The notes under the pieces are model-generated. The model saw nothing but the letters and a program-made list of their open reading frames with translations. It was not told where the DNA came from and did not search any database. The position numbers and the translations under genes were made by a program. Positions 1-6,627 of a stretch of DNA of 6,627 nt are shown here, piece by piece; the first letter of the stretch is position 1, and each line of letters opens with the position of its first letter. Source of the DNA: Balneolaceae bacterium SMO_bin1 (GTDB lineage: Bacteria > Bacteroidota > Rhodothermia > Balneolales > Balneolaceae); NCBI GenBank assembly GCA_003123965.1, contig NNSL01000329.1:1-6627 (forward strand), given 5' to 3'.

Positions 1-999
1 GGGCATTTGAACCGGAATAATTAGCCACTCCATTTAGATAGGCAAAAATGCTGTCCTGCATGGCTTGTTTTGAATCAAATTCGCGGGCGATGCTTTCACC
101 TATTTGCTGAGCTTTAGAGTATGTATTAACGCGAGCATTAATTTGCTGTTTGCGCCTGAGTTCGGCCACCACAAATTCCCAGCTGTTTTCAAGCGTTTGC
201 CGCGGTATACCAAATTCACTCAGCTGAAATTTTATTTTTCCGCGGTAATCATCAAGCGAGGTAACATAAGCTGCGTCCTGAATGGGGGGAATGTCCGTGG
301 CCAGCCACGTTTCCGTAACTACGGGGTCGGGCTGCGGGAAGGTATAAATTTTGGGTGCGTCACTTTCGGGCACTCGCTGATCATTAAATTTACGCACCTT
401 CCCCCGGTAGTTTTCCACCACACCACTATACCGCAGGTAACGTGGGTATGTGATAGAAACTTCTGCGCGCTGCGTTGGCACTTGATGTGACAGATAAAAA
501 TCCGGCAGTTCTTCAATATAACGGCGGCGGATAGTGTAGGCATACTCAATCACGGAGCCGTCTGTAACCGCCGGCATCGTAAACTCCTTGACATTATAGC
601 GCGAATTTATATTGATAGTGCGTACCTCTTCGGCTGACAACTCAACTTTACGTTGCGGGTTCAGCCAGGTTGCTCCTCGAATATTCTGCACCTGCTCAAT
701 ATTGTCATCAAAATAGTATGGAATACCTACCACCGAGGCTTGCTGCACAGAGGAATCAAATATTTTGACCCGTACGTGGTAGCGCAGTACCGCTACAATG
801 GACTGATCGGTTTCTTCGAAGGATACATCGAGCTTTTTAAGTGAGTACAGGAATGGAGCTTCTGGATTGGCCGAATACTGATCTTCGGCAAAAGGGAATC
901 CGGAATTTGATCAAAGTCGGGTTGCGCGAAAACTGAGGCCGACATAGATGCTTGGCAAAGCATCAACACAAGCAAGGCAACAATTGATCTGTGGGCCAT
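1..999 (-). CDS. DUF3857 / transglutaminase-like exported protein, C-terminal part off the window, apparent frameshift
   Basis: About 330 codons are visible, and the gene continues past the left edge. The ATG at 999-997 opens MAHR followed by a hydrophobic stretch and a likely signal peptidase I site after VFA (residue 25), so the product is probably exported to the periplasm or outer envelope. That frame ends at a stop at 793-795, while the body continues in another frame from about 889 down to base 1. The body has the DUF3857 hallmarks: a strand pair around YSLKKLDVSF, then FTMPAVTDGSVIEYAYTIR, YTFPQPDP and DIPPIQDAAYVTSLDDY. In this family a papain-like transglutaminase core normally follows; only its approach (about 1-100) is in view. 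The biochemical role of such proteins is largely unknown. The gene starts 55 nt after the pyrC stop on the same strand. A GAGG at 1030-1033 is too far from the ATG to act as its ribosome site; a TTG at 1035 is the alternative start and would add 12 residues. The family call is firm; the exact start is not. Confidence 0.87.
890..893 (-). other. probable site of -1 base frameshift in the DUF3857 gene
   Basis: Reading the minus strand, the signal-peptide frame runs ...DQIPDSLLP and the DUF3857 frame runs ...FPFAEDQYSANP. The body frame is closed upstream by a TGA at 911-913 and the leader frame is closed by a TAG at 793-795, so the shift must lie between these points. Adding one T to the TTTT run (AAAA at 890-893 on the plus strand) joins the frames as ...DSLFAEDQYS. 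The exact base is inferred; the need for a frame change is seen directly. Confidence 0.7.
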
Positions 1000-1054
1000 A
1001 AACAAACTAGTGAGTGGTAGCGAATTTTTCCTCAATAACGAGCGCGGCAGCCGA

Positions 1055-2362
1055 TTAATTCTGCACAGATACCGAATTTTCTACAAATTGGTTTTTATTG
1101 TAGATGGCTTGGGCACGGCCGCTCATTTTAGTGCCTAGATAAGGTGAGTTTTTCGATTTTGATCGCACTTGCTGCTCATCAAACGTCCATGTTTCGTCGG
1201 TATTGAAAATCGTAAGATTCGCCGCTTCGCCCTCTTTTATTTCTGGTATGTCGATGTTTAATATCTCCCGCGGCTTATCGATCATCTTTTGCAAAATATC
1301 CTGCAGGTTCATTGCCCCCGACTTGAGCAGACACTTTACCGTCACTGGCCATGCAGTTTCCAAACCGATGATGCCGTTGGGTGCATACAAAAATTCCACT
1401 TCCTTTTCTTCGATGGCATGCGGAGCGTGATCGGTGCAAATAGCATCAATAGTACCGTCAGCGAGGCCTTCAATCATCGCGTCAACATCGGTCTGGGTGC
1501 GCAGCGGCGGATGCATTTTAAAGTTGGTATTAAAATTCTGCCGCTCAATCTCTTTGTCCGTTAAATCAAAATGATGTGCGCACACCTCGGTGGTAACATT
1601 GATGCCGTCAGCCTTGGCCTGCCGCACCAAATCAACCGCTTTAGCCGTACTGATGTGCGCTACATGCACGTGTCCCCCGGTAAACTCGGCCAACAGAATA
1701 TCGCGGGCAATCATCACTTCTTCAGCAATTCCGGGGGTGCCGTCAAGCCCAAGGCGGGTAGACACTTCGCCCTCGTGCATGTGTCCGGGACGCGAAAGCT
1801 TCAAATCTTCTTCGTGATTAATGATGGGCATATTCAGCATTGACGAGTATTCAAGTGCCACACGCATCAGCTGTGAATTGAATACGGGATCGCCATCATC
1901 ACTGAAGGCCACCGCGCCGCCCTCCTGCATGTCGGCCATTTCGGCAATGGCTTTGCCCGCCCGATTCTTAGATACGCACCCGATTGGATGAACCTCAACT
2001 GGCAGTTTTTGCGCCTTCGACTTAATAAATTCAACTACATCACGGGTGTGAATGGGTGGGCTGGTATTGGGCATACACGCTACTTCTGTAAAACCTCCAA
2101 AGGCAGCTGCCCGGCAACCGGTTTCGATCGTTTCTTTATGTTCGTAGCCCGGCTCCCGCAAATGGACGTGCATATCCATCCACCCTGGTGAACAAAATGC
2201 ACCATCAGCATCATACACTTGCTCATCTTCGTTGGGGATCAGATCATCACCAATTTCAGTAATTTTCCCACCTTTTATTCGCAGGTTAACCGGTTTATCG
2301 GCGGATTGGCTGGAACTGACAAGCTTCACATTTTGAAGTAGTAAATCGGGCGTAAGACTCAT
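1055..2362 (-). CDS. pyrC: dihydroorotase, class I, catalytically complete
   Basis: Catalyses the reversible cyclisation of N-carbamoyl-L-aspartate to L-dihydroorotate, the third step of de novo pyrimidine synthesis, in the cytoplasm. The 435-residue product has the amidohydrolase layout: a small beta domain (about 1-55), the metal-binding barrel, and a C-terminal return to the beta domain (about 375-420). Visible metal and active-site motifs are DMHVHLREPG (His65, His67), FSDDG (Asp155/156), INHEED (His183), VAHIST (His236) and CTDHAPH (Asp311). The substrate-binding MPNT (97-100) and PPLR (285-288) segments are also present. Because every metal ligand is there, this is not the inactive PyrC-like partner of aspartate carbamoyltransferase. 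Length and the HLREPG and DHAPH forms fit class I (PyrC of Gram-positives, Aquifex and Bacteroidota) and not the shorter E. coli class II enzyme. The ATG at 2360-2362 fits the family start and follows an A-rich leader without a clear Shine-Dalgarno. No pyrimidine attenuator or PyrR-type leader is visible upstream. Allantoinase or hydantoinase is a less likely alternative. Confidence 0.95.
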   Translation of the reverse strand: MSLTPDLLLQNVKLVSSSQSADKPVNLRIKGGKITEIGDDLIPNEDEQVYDADGAFCSPGWMDMHVHLREPGYEHKETIETGCRAAAFGGFTEVACMPNTSPPIHTRDVVEFIKSKAQKLPVEVHPIGCVSKNRAGKAIAEMADMQEGGAVAFSDDGDPVFNSQLMRVALEYSSMLNMPIINHEEDLKLSRPGHMHEGEVSTRLGLDGTPGIAEEVMIARDILLAEFTGGHVHVAHISTAKAVDLVRQAKADGINVTTEVCAHHFDLTDKEIERQNFNTNFKMHPPLRTQTDVDAMIEGLADGTIDAICTDHAPHAIEEKEVEFLYAPNGIIGLETAWPVTVKCLLKSGAMNLQDILQKMIDKPREILNIDIPEIKEGEAANLTIFNTDETWTFDEQQVRSKSKNSPYLGTKMSGRAQAIYNKNQFVENSVSVQN

Positions 2363-2513
2363 ACAAACTTTTCTTATTTTTGCTGGTGAATATACGTTTT
2401 TTCGAATGATTTTTATAACTCCGCACCGGCTGTTTTCACATCATTAATTATCTGCGGCGGCCAAAACCAGAATGGTATAGATAACAAGCCCTTAAGAATC
2501 GAAACCTTAATAT
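2363..2513. promoter_or_regulatory. divergent intergenic promoter region between pyrC and xseA
   Basis: These 151 nt separate two divergent genes, so promoters in both directions are expected here. For pyrC, the minus strand shows TATATT (plus 2389-2394), which would place transcription start about 20 nt before the ATG; there is no good -35, only an AT-rich TATAAA about 17 nt upstream. For xseA, TATAGAT at 2476-2482 is a possible -10 without a recognisable -35. The stretch just before the xseA ATG has two CCTTAA copies (2490-2495 and 2505-2510). The region's function is inferred from gene orientation; the individual boxes are weak. Confidence 0.4.
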
Positions 2514-3710
2514 ATGTCCCAATCCGATTTATTTACGCCTAAAACGCTCTCGGTTTCTGAACTGACGGGTGAAATTAAAACTTTGTTAGAAGGCAATTTT
2601 ATTGATATCAAAGTAGAAGGTGAGGTAAGTAATGCCTCCACCAGCCGCAGTGGGCATACCTATTTCACGCTCAAAGATGAAGATGCACAAATTTCGTGCG
2701 TTATCTGGCGGGGTGTTAACCAACGAATGAAAACTGAACTCACCGATGGTCAGCAAATTATTTGCGGCGGTGATATTCAAGTCTATCCTCCCCACGGAAA
2801 ATACCAGCTTATCGTGCGCTCAGTTGAACAAGCCGGCAAGGGTGCCCTGCAGGAAGCTTTTGAAAAGTTAAAGGCAAAACTAAAAGATGAAGGGCTTTTT
2901 GAAGAGGAGCACAAACAACCGCTGCCTAAATTTCCTATGCGCATTGGGGTGATTACATCAGCCACGGGCGCTGCATTTCATGACATCCGCGACACGCTTG
3001 AGCAGCGCTGGCCGCTGGCTACCATTCTGCTGCATCATGCCAGCGTGCAGGGCGTTAATGCCGCCCCCGAACTGGTCAAGGCCATCAATTGGTTTGGGCG
3101 CGAAAAGAATATTGACCTGCTTATTATTGGCCGTGGCGGCGGCTCGCTCGAGGATCTCTGGCCATTTAATGAGGAAGCCGTGGCACGGGCATTATTCGAC
3201 GTTTCTATTCCTACCATCAGTGCGGTAGGCCATGAAGTCGATTTCAGCATCTCGGACTTTGTTGCTGACGCGCGCGCCGCAACCCCAACCCAGGCCGCTA
3301 TACTTGCTACGCCTGACATCAACGAAATTCGCATGTATGCTGATGATCTCAGCCGACGCCTTGAGCAAATTGTGGAGGATCGGATTCAGGATCAAAAGCA
3401 ACGCGTAGAACGTCTGGTTGAATCGCATGCATTGCTGAAAATGAAAGACCTGATTGCATCGTACCATGAAAAAACCACGAACCTGAGAGAGGCACTCAGG
3501 CACCGGCAGCAAATTTTGACCATGAAAAAGAAAGAGCAACTGTCAATGCTAAGTCACAAGCTGGAGCAGTTAAATCCCAGCGCACCGCTAGAAAAAGGAT
3601 ATGTGCGTGTTGAACAGGACAATAACTGGGTGCAAAATGCCGTAAAATTGAATCCCGAAAAAACATTTGCCTTAACGTGGCACGACGGTACCGTAAAAAT
3701 AGATCGCTAG
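2514..3710 (+). CDS. xseA: exodeoxyribonuclease VII large subunit
   Basis: Large, catalytic subunit of exonuclease VII, which degrades single-stranded DNA from both ends to short oligonucleotides and acts in DNA repair together with several copies of the small XseB subunit. The 398-residue product shows, in order, an N-terminal OB-fold for single-stranded DNA (about 10-105, including IKVEGEVSN and SGHTYFTLKD), the catalytic domain (about 135-265), and a Lys/Glu/Gln-rich helical coiled-coil arm (about 270-355) that in this family holds XseB. A closing beta segment carries the conserved PLEKGYVRV (358-366). Catalytic-domain signatures are RIGVITSATGAAFHDI (143-158), GRGGGSLEDLWPFNEE (206-221) and ISAVGHEVDF (235-244, with His240 and Asp243) followed by ATPTQAA. 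It is shorter than the roughly 450-residue enterobacterial and Bacillus forms, mainly in the coiled-coil arm. The ATG at 2514 gives the expected N terminus; no Shine-Dalgarno is seen. The usual partner xseB is not in this window. The TAG stop overlaps the end of the convergent AAA+ gene. Confidence 0.96.
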   Translation: MSQSDLFTPKTLSVSELTGEIKTLLEGNFIDIKVEGEVSNASTSRSGHTYFTLKDEDAQISCVIWRGVNQRMKTELTDGQQIICGGDIQVYPPHGKYQLIVRSVEQAGKGALQEAFEKLKAKLKDEGLFEEEHKQPLPKFPMRIGVITSATGAAFHDIRDTLEQRWPLATILLHHASVQGVNAAPELVKAINWFGREKNIDLLIIGRGGGSLEDLWPFNEEAVARALFDVSIPTISAVGHEVDFSISDFVADARAATPTQAAILATPDINEIRMYADDLSRRLEQIVEDRIQDQKQRVERLVESHALLKMKDLIASYHEKTTNLREALRHRQQILTMKKKEQLSMLSHKLEQLNPSAPLEKGYVRVEQDNNWVQNAVKLNPEKTFALTWHDGTVKIDR

Positions 3711-5413
3711 CCTACCCGATACTTCAACTCATCAATTTTTGAAAGGATTTCACCGCGATCCATATCGCGATACTGCTCTGGCAAAAGCTCTCGAGAAGTA
3801 CACTCAATAACAGCACTGAGCGTCTGCAGTTCAACCTCCTCGGGATAGGTAGGCGGTAGGAAATCGCTAAGTGCTTTGTCCAGAATTTCGGGCGTAACAG
3901 TTGTTTCATTTTCAGCAGCAGCACGAAATTTGGCCCTTGTTAGGGCAGCCTCCATATCAGCCCCGGAGAACGATTTAGTGCCCTTTTTAATAACTTTTGG
4001 CACATATTCTTCAGACAATTTCAGTCCCGTTTTCTTCTTCATAGCCTCAAACAGATCCAGTCGGTCTTCTTCGGTTTGCGGCGGGAAAAGAGGAAGGTGC
4101 TCTTCTGCTCGGCCCTGGCGTTTTAAATCCACAGGCATCAAATCCGGGCGGGCGGTCATTAAAAACCAAACGATGCGGCCGCGGTTACGCGTATCGCTCA
4201 TAAATGATGCAATCTGCGAAAACACCCGGCTTGACACGCCGCTGTCGCCGCTCGCGTCACGGTCGCCCAGATAGGCATCTGCCTCATCAATCATCACAGC
4301 TACGGGAGCCATGGCCTTAAGCAGGCCCAATATTTTTTCCAAATTACCCTCGGTTACACCCTGCCACTGGCTGCGAAAATTTTTCAGCTTCACCATGGGA
4401 ATACCCACCTCGTTTGAAAAGCAAGTCACCAAAAAAGTTTTACCTGTTCCCACGGGACCGCAGATCAGGTAGCCCATCGGCAGCACATCTTGACGCCCAG
4501 ATTTCAGCGCCTTAACCGCATGGCGCAGATGTTCTTTCACTTTTCCATGGCCGGCCACGTTATCGAGCGTGTACTCATTATCGACGAACTCAAGCAGACC
4601 GTAAGCTTCTGCCTCTATCCGTTCTTTTTTCGAATCAGAAAGGTTCTCGTGGGTGATGGGTCGATTGTTTTCGCGGGCATCAGCCAGAATGCTTCGCAGG
4701 TTAATCAAATTCAACCCTGCCGTCTGCTGCGCTACCACTCTTTTGCTCACTTTCGAAACCGAATCAAATTGATCACCCGCTTCTTGATTGATGAAATCGA
4801 GACGTTGCTGCTCATCCGGGATGGATATCTTAATGCTGTCTGTGTACGGATTCTGCACCAGCGTTTTATTGATATCGGCAAGATTTTCGGATATCAATAC
4901 GGTGGTAAAGTCAGACGCCATAAAAAGTGGATCGTGGGCCCAACGCGATAAGTACACCAACGATGTCCGATCTTCGCTGCCAGTAGAGCCGGCCTCGTTC
5001 ATGGGCACAATGGTTTCAGCATAATCAATGATAAGCGCAGCACTTTTTTTATTATCCAGCCGAATGCGAAAGTACTGTTCAAGCAGCGAGAAAACACCTA
5101 CCGGATCTTTTGGCAACTTTTTTTGGTACTCAGTACCCAGGAGCGAATCGCGCCCGGCCACGGCTTGATTAAAATCTTTCTGGGTTTCCTTATCCCTAAA
5201 ATAGATGCCCGATGAACGATCATAAAACACTACAAAGTCACGCGCGCCAAAAAACTCTTCTGCCAGAAATGTTTTTAGCCGTATAAACTGCGGGGTTTCC
5301 TTTTTTAGCGGTACCATATCGTGCACGTTGCCGTGCAGTATAAACTGGTTGACGGTGCGGCTCAGGTATTTTTGGGCAAGCTCCTTCGCCCAATCGGGAT
5401 ACGACTCAAACAT
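3707..5413 (-). CDS. tandem AAA+ ATPase, Ycf46-like, with degenerate first domain
   Basis: A 568-residue soluble protein without signal peptide or membrane segment. Residues about 1-260 resemble an AAA+ fold that has lost its P-loop: ILHGNVHDMV (25-34) sits where Walker A would be, AALIIDYAE (125-133) resembles Walker B, and LISEN (173-177) plus SIPDEQQRLDFI resemble the sensor and lid region. A linker, GLLEFVDNEYTLDNVAGHGKVK (split around 272-293), matches the pre-AAA segment of Ycf46 proteins. The second domain is a working-type ATPase: Walker A GPVGTGKT (319-326), Walker B VMIDEAD (373-379), likely arginine finger in RQGR (432-435) and sensor-2-like FSGAD (482-486). The sensor-1 asparagine is replaced by Ala421 (LMTARPD). 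A roughly 60-residue C-terminal extension follows. Ycf46 of algae and cyanobacteria has been linked to inorganic carbon use, which need not carry over here; the substrate is unknown. The gene begins 5 nt after the CNNM stop, so the two are probably one operon with coupled translation. The family-level call is strong and the role is open. Confidence 0.85.
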   Translation of the reverse strand: MFESYPDWAKELAQKYLSRTVNQFILHGNVHDMVPLKKETPQFIRLKTFLAEEFFGARDFVVFYDRSSGIYFRDKETQKDFNQAVAGRDSLLGTEYQKKLPKDPVGVFSLLEQYFRIRLDNKKSAALIIDYAETIVPMNEAGSTGSEDRTSLVYLSRWAHDPLFMASDFTTVLISENLADINKTLVQNPYTDSIKISIPDEQQRLDFINQEAGDQFDSVSKVSKRVVAQQTAGLNLINLRSILADARENNRPITHENLSDSKKERIEAEAYGLLEFVDNEYTLDNVAGHGKVKEHLRHAVKALKSGRQDVLPMGYLICGPVGTGKTFLVTCFSNEVGIPMVKLKNFRSQWQGVTEGNLEKILGLLKAMAPVAVMIDEADAYLGDRDASGDSGVSSRVFSQIASFMSDTRNRGRIVWFLMTARPDLMPVDLKRQGRAEEHLPLFPPQTEEDRLDLFEAMKKKTGLKLSEEYVPKVIKKGTKSFSGADMEAALTRAKFRAAAENETTVTPEILDKALSDFLPPTYPEEVELQTLSAVIECTSRELLPEQYRDMDRGEILSKIDELKYRVG

Positions 5414-5418
5414 GGCAA

Positions 5419-6627
5419 TTAACCTTCTGTGATAATTAGCTTTACGGTTTCAATACGGCTGGAGGTTGCCTTGCTGATAATAATTTTGCAGCCGTCCAGT
5501 ACCAGTTCCTCATTTACTTTAGGAATGCGGCCTAATGAATGAATAATGTATCCCGCAATGGTTTCGTATTGTGCAGAATCGGCCGGCAGGGCAATTTCAG
5601 GATGGGCTTCCATCAAGTCTTCAATTTCTACGCTCCCACTAATTACGTAGGTATCGGCAGAAAGTTTTTTAATAATGTCGTCTTCAGTATCGTACTCATC
5701 CTGGATATCACCCACCACTTCTTCCAGCAAATCTTCAATAGTGACCATCCCGGCCGTGCCGCCGTACTCGTCAATCACCACGGCTACCGAAATGTTAGAT
5801 TTCCGAAACTCAGACATCAAATCTTTTGATTTCTGAGAAGCCGGAACCAATTTAATCGGCCGCATTATTTCGCTCAGGTTCTCAGGATTGCTAAACAGGT
5901 CATAAGCGAAAATGACACCCACTATGTCATCAATGGTTTCTTCATAGACAGGCAACTTCGAAAATCCTGACGAGATAAAAGTGCTGAGCGTTTCTTCAAT
6001 ACTGGTATTTTTTTCTACGCCCACCATGTCGGTCCGTGGAATCATCGATTCCTTTACGCGCTTGTTCGACAATTCCAGCACGTTGTGCAGTATTTCAGAA
6101 TCTTCCTTATCGAGGTCGCTGCCACCGGTATCGCGCAGCTCTTTGAAGATAAGCTCCACATCCTGCCGACGAAAAAACTGTTCTGCTTTTTCAGAATCGG
6201 GCTGTACTATATTGATGATAAAATTGGATGCCCCGTTGGCAATGATGATAAACGGCTTGAGAATCCAGTGAAAAATTTGCTGCGGTACGGCAATCACCCG
6301 AACCCACCAGTCGGCGTGCATGCGAAACAGTGCTTTGGGCAAAATTTCACCAAAAATCATAATTACTACAGAAGCAATAATCGTCTGCAGTGAAAGCAAA
6401 ACAACGGGTGAAGGAGCTACCCCAAACCACAATTCACTGATATTTGTAATGGGCGCCACCAAAAATAGGGTCATAAGGGTGGCATACAGCACATTCACAA
6501 TATTATTGCCCACCAGGGTGGTGGTAAGAAATTGGTCGGGTGCTCGGCAAAATGCTGTACTATTCTGCCCGTTCTCGAATTTTTACGCGACTCGATTTCA
6601 AGCTTCAGGCGATTCGCGCTTACAAAC
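5419..6627 (-). CDS. CNNM/CorC-family transporter-like membrane protein with CBS pair, start off the window, apparent frameshift
   Basis: Integral membrane protein of the DUF21 (CNNM) plus CBS-pair plus CorC_HlyC family, often labelled 'hemolysin'; characterised members act in Mg2+ (CorC, CNNM) transport or export. From 6513 leftward 364 codons read cleanly. Numbered from that point, they give two hydrophobic helices (about 5-21 and 36-54), the conserved GEILPK (55-60) of the CNNM core, a further hydrophobic stretch near 82-104, CBS 1 (about 155-208), CBS 2 (about 216-275) with DEYGGTAGMVTIEDLLEEVV (split around 248-267), and the CorC_HlyC domain (about 284-362). The GTG at 6511-6513 is only the first in-frame candidate, not the true start. 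Upstream, in another frame, 6532-6626 encodes FVSANRLKLEIES and HPTNF, the normal N-terminal part of the family, so the gene enters from the right edge with perhaps 20-25 residues missing. The GldE gliding-associated subgroup is a possible relation, but nothing here shows it. It probably forms an operon with the AAA+ gene that follows. Confidence 0.9.
6529..6531 (-). other. probable site of -1 base frameshift in the CNNM/CorC gene
   Basis: On the minus strand the frame entering from the right reads ...RIVQHFAEHPTNF and then would give LPPPWWA, which is unlike the family. The frame with the CNNM core reads FLTTTLVGNNIVN. One additional T in the TTT run (AAA at 6529-6531 on the plus strand) joins them as HPTNFLTTTLVGNN, the expected family sequence. 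The change of frame is seen directly; the precise base is inferred. Confidence 0.8.

Noticed and set aside
104..490. Plus-strand open frame of 128 codons inside the DUF3857 region
   Set aside because: The minus strand encodes a clear DUF3857 domain across the same bases, and the plus-strand product resembles no family and has no plausible translation start context.
880..900. Programmed -1 frameshift at CCCTTTTG in the DUF3857 gene
   Set aside because: The run is not in the X XXY YYZ phase for the incoming frame (codons are TCC CTT TTG), no strong downstream structure is evident, and placing such a signal between a signal peptide and its mature protein makes little sense.
1000..1054. Possible terminator or separate promoter between pyrC and the DUF3857 gene
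   Set aside because: The gap has no stem followed by a T-tract and no convincing -35/-10 pair, so co-transcription is the simpler reading.
2490..2510. Two CCTTAA copies and a 5-bp TTAAG/CTTAA inverted repeat before the xseA start
   Set aside because: The units are too short and AT-rich to separate from chance; no operator can be claimed.
3192..3539. Minus-strand open frame of 115 codons within xseA
   Set aside because: It is the reverse shadow of the conserved XseA catalytic domain and coiled coil; its sequence has no recognisable features.
3685..3694. Perfect palindrome ACGGTACCGT followed by an A run near the end of xseA
   Set aside because: It has no loop, is inside coding sequence (DGTVK), and lacks a T-tract in the rightward direction, so it does not form a credible terminator.
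4490..4951. Plus-strand open frame of 153 codons within the AAA+ gene
   Set aside because: It lies opposite the well-supported AAA+ reading frame and shows no family similarity.

Overview
The window looks like ordinary chromosomal DNA of a free-living bacterium from the Bacteroidota/Rhodothermota/Balneolota neighbourhood. I infer this from the style of the proteins (a DUF3857 envelope protein, a class I dihydroorotase, a short XseA), the lack of Shine-Dalgarno sequences before most starts, and the mid-range base composition judged by eye. The phylum call is moderate confidence only; no rRNA or tRNA is present to settle it. I see no mobile element, CRISPR array, tRNA or long repeat.

Layout from left to right: (1) 1-999, minus strand, the N-terminal half of an exported DUF3857/transglutaminase-like protein. 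It runs off the left edge, and its signal peptide lies in a different frame from its body. (2) 1055-2362, minus, dihydroorotase (pyrC), complete, probably co-transcribed with the DUF3857 gene downstream. (3) 2363-2513, a divergent intergenic region that must hold the leftward pyrC promoter and the rightward xseA promoter. (4) 2514-3710, plus, exonuclease VII large subunit (xseA), complete, with no xseB beside it. (5) 3707-5413, minus, a two-domain AAA+ ATPase resembling Ycf46, converging on xseA so tightly that both genes end inside the same CTAG. (6) 5419-6627, minus, a CNNM/CorC-type membrane protein with paired CBS domains, entering from the right edge, with a frameshift near its N terminus and only 5 nt upstream of the AAA+ gene.

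There are two transcription units on the minus strand (CNNM-AAA+ and pyrC-DUF3857) and one plus-strand gene between them. The pyrimidine and DNA-repair genes are housekeeping. The least explained part is the tight pair of a CBS-domain membrane protein and a Ycf46-like ATPase, whose first AAA+ domain has no P-loop and whose second lacks the usual sensor-1 asparagine.

Both interrupted genes can be restored by adding one T (A on the plus strand) to a short homopolymer. That shared signature points to base-calling or assembly error more than to two independent pseudogenes, although the sequence alone cannot prove it.
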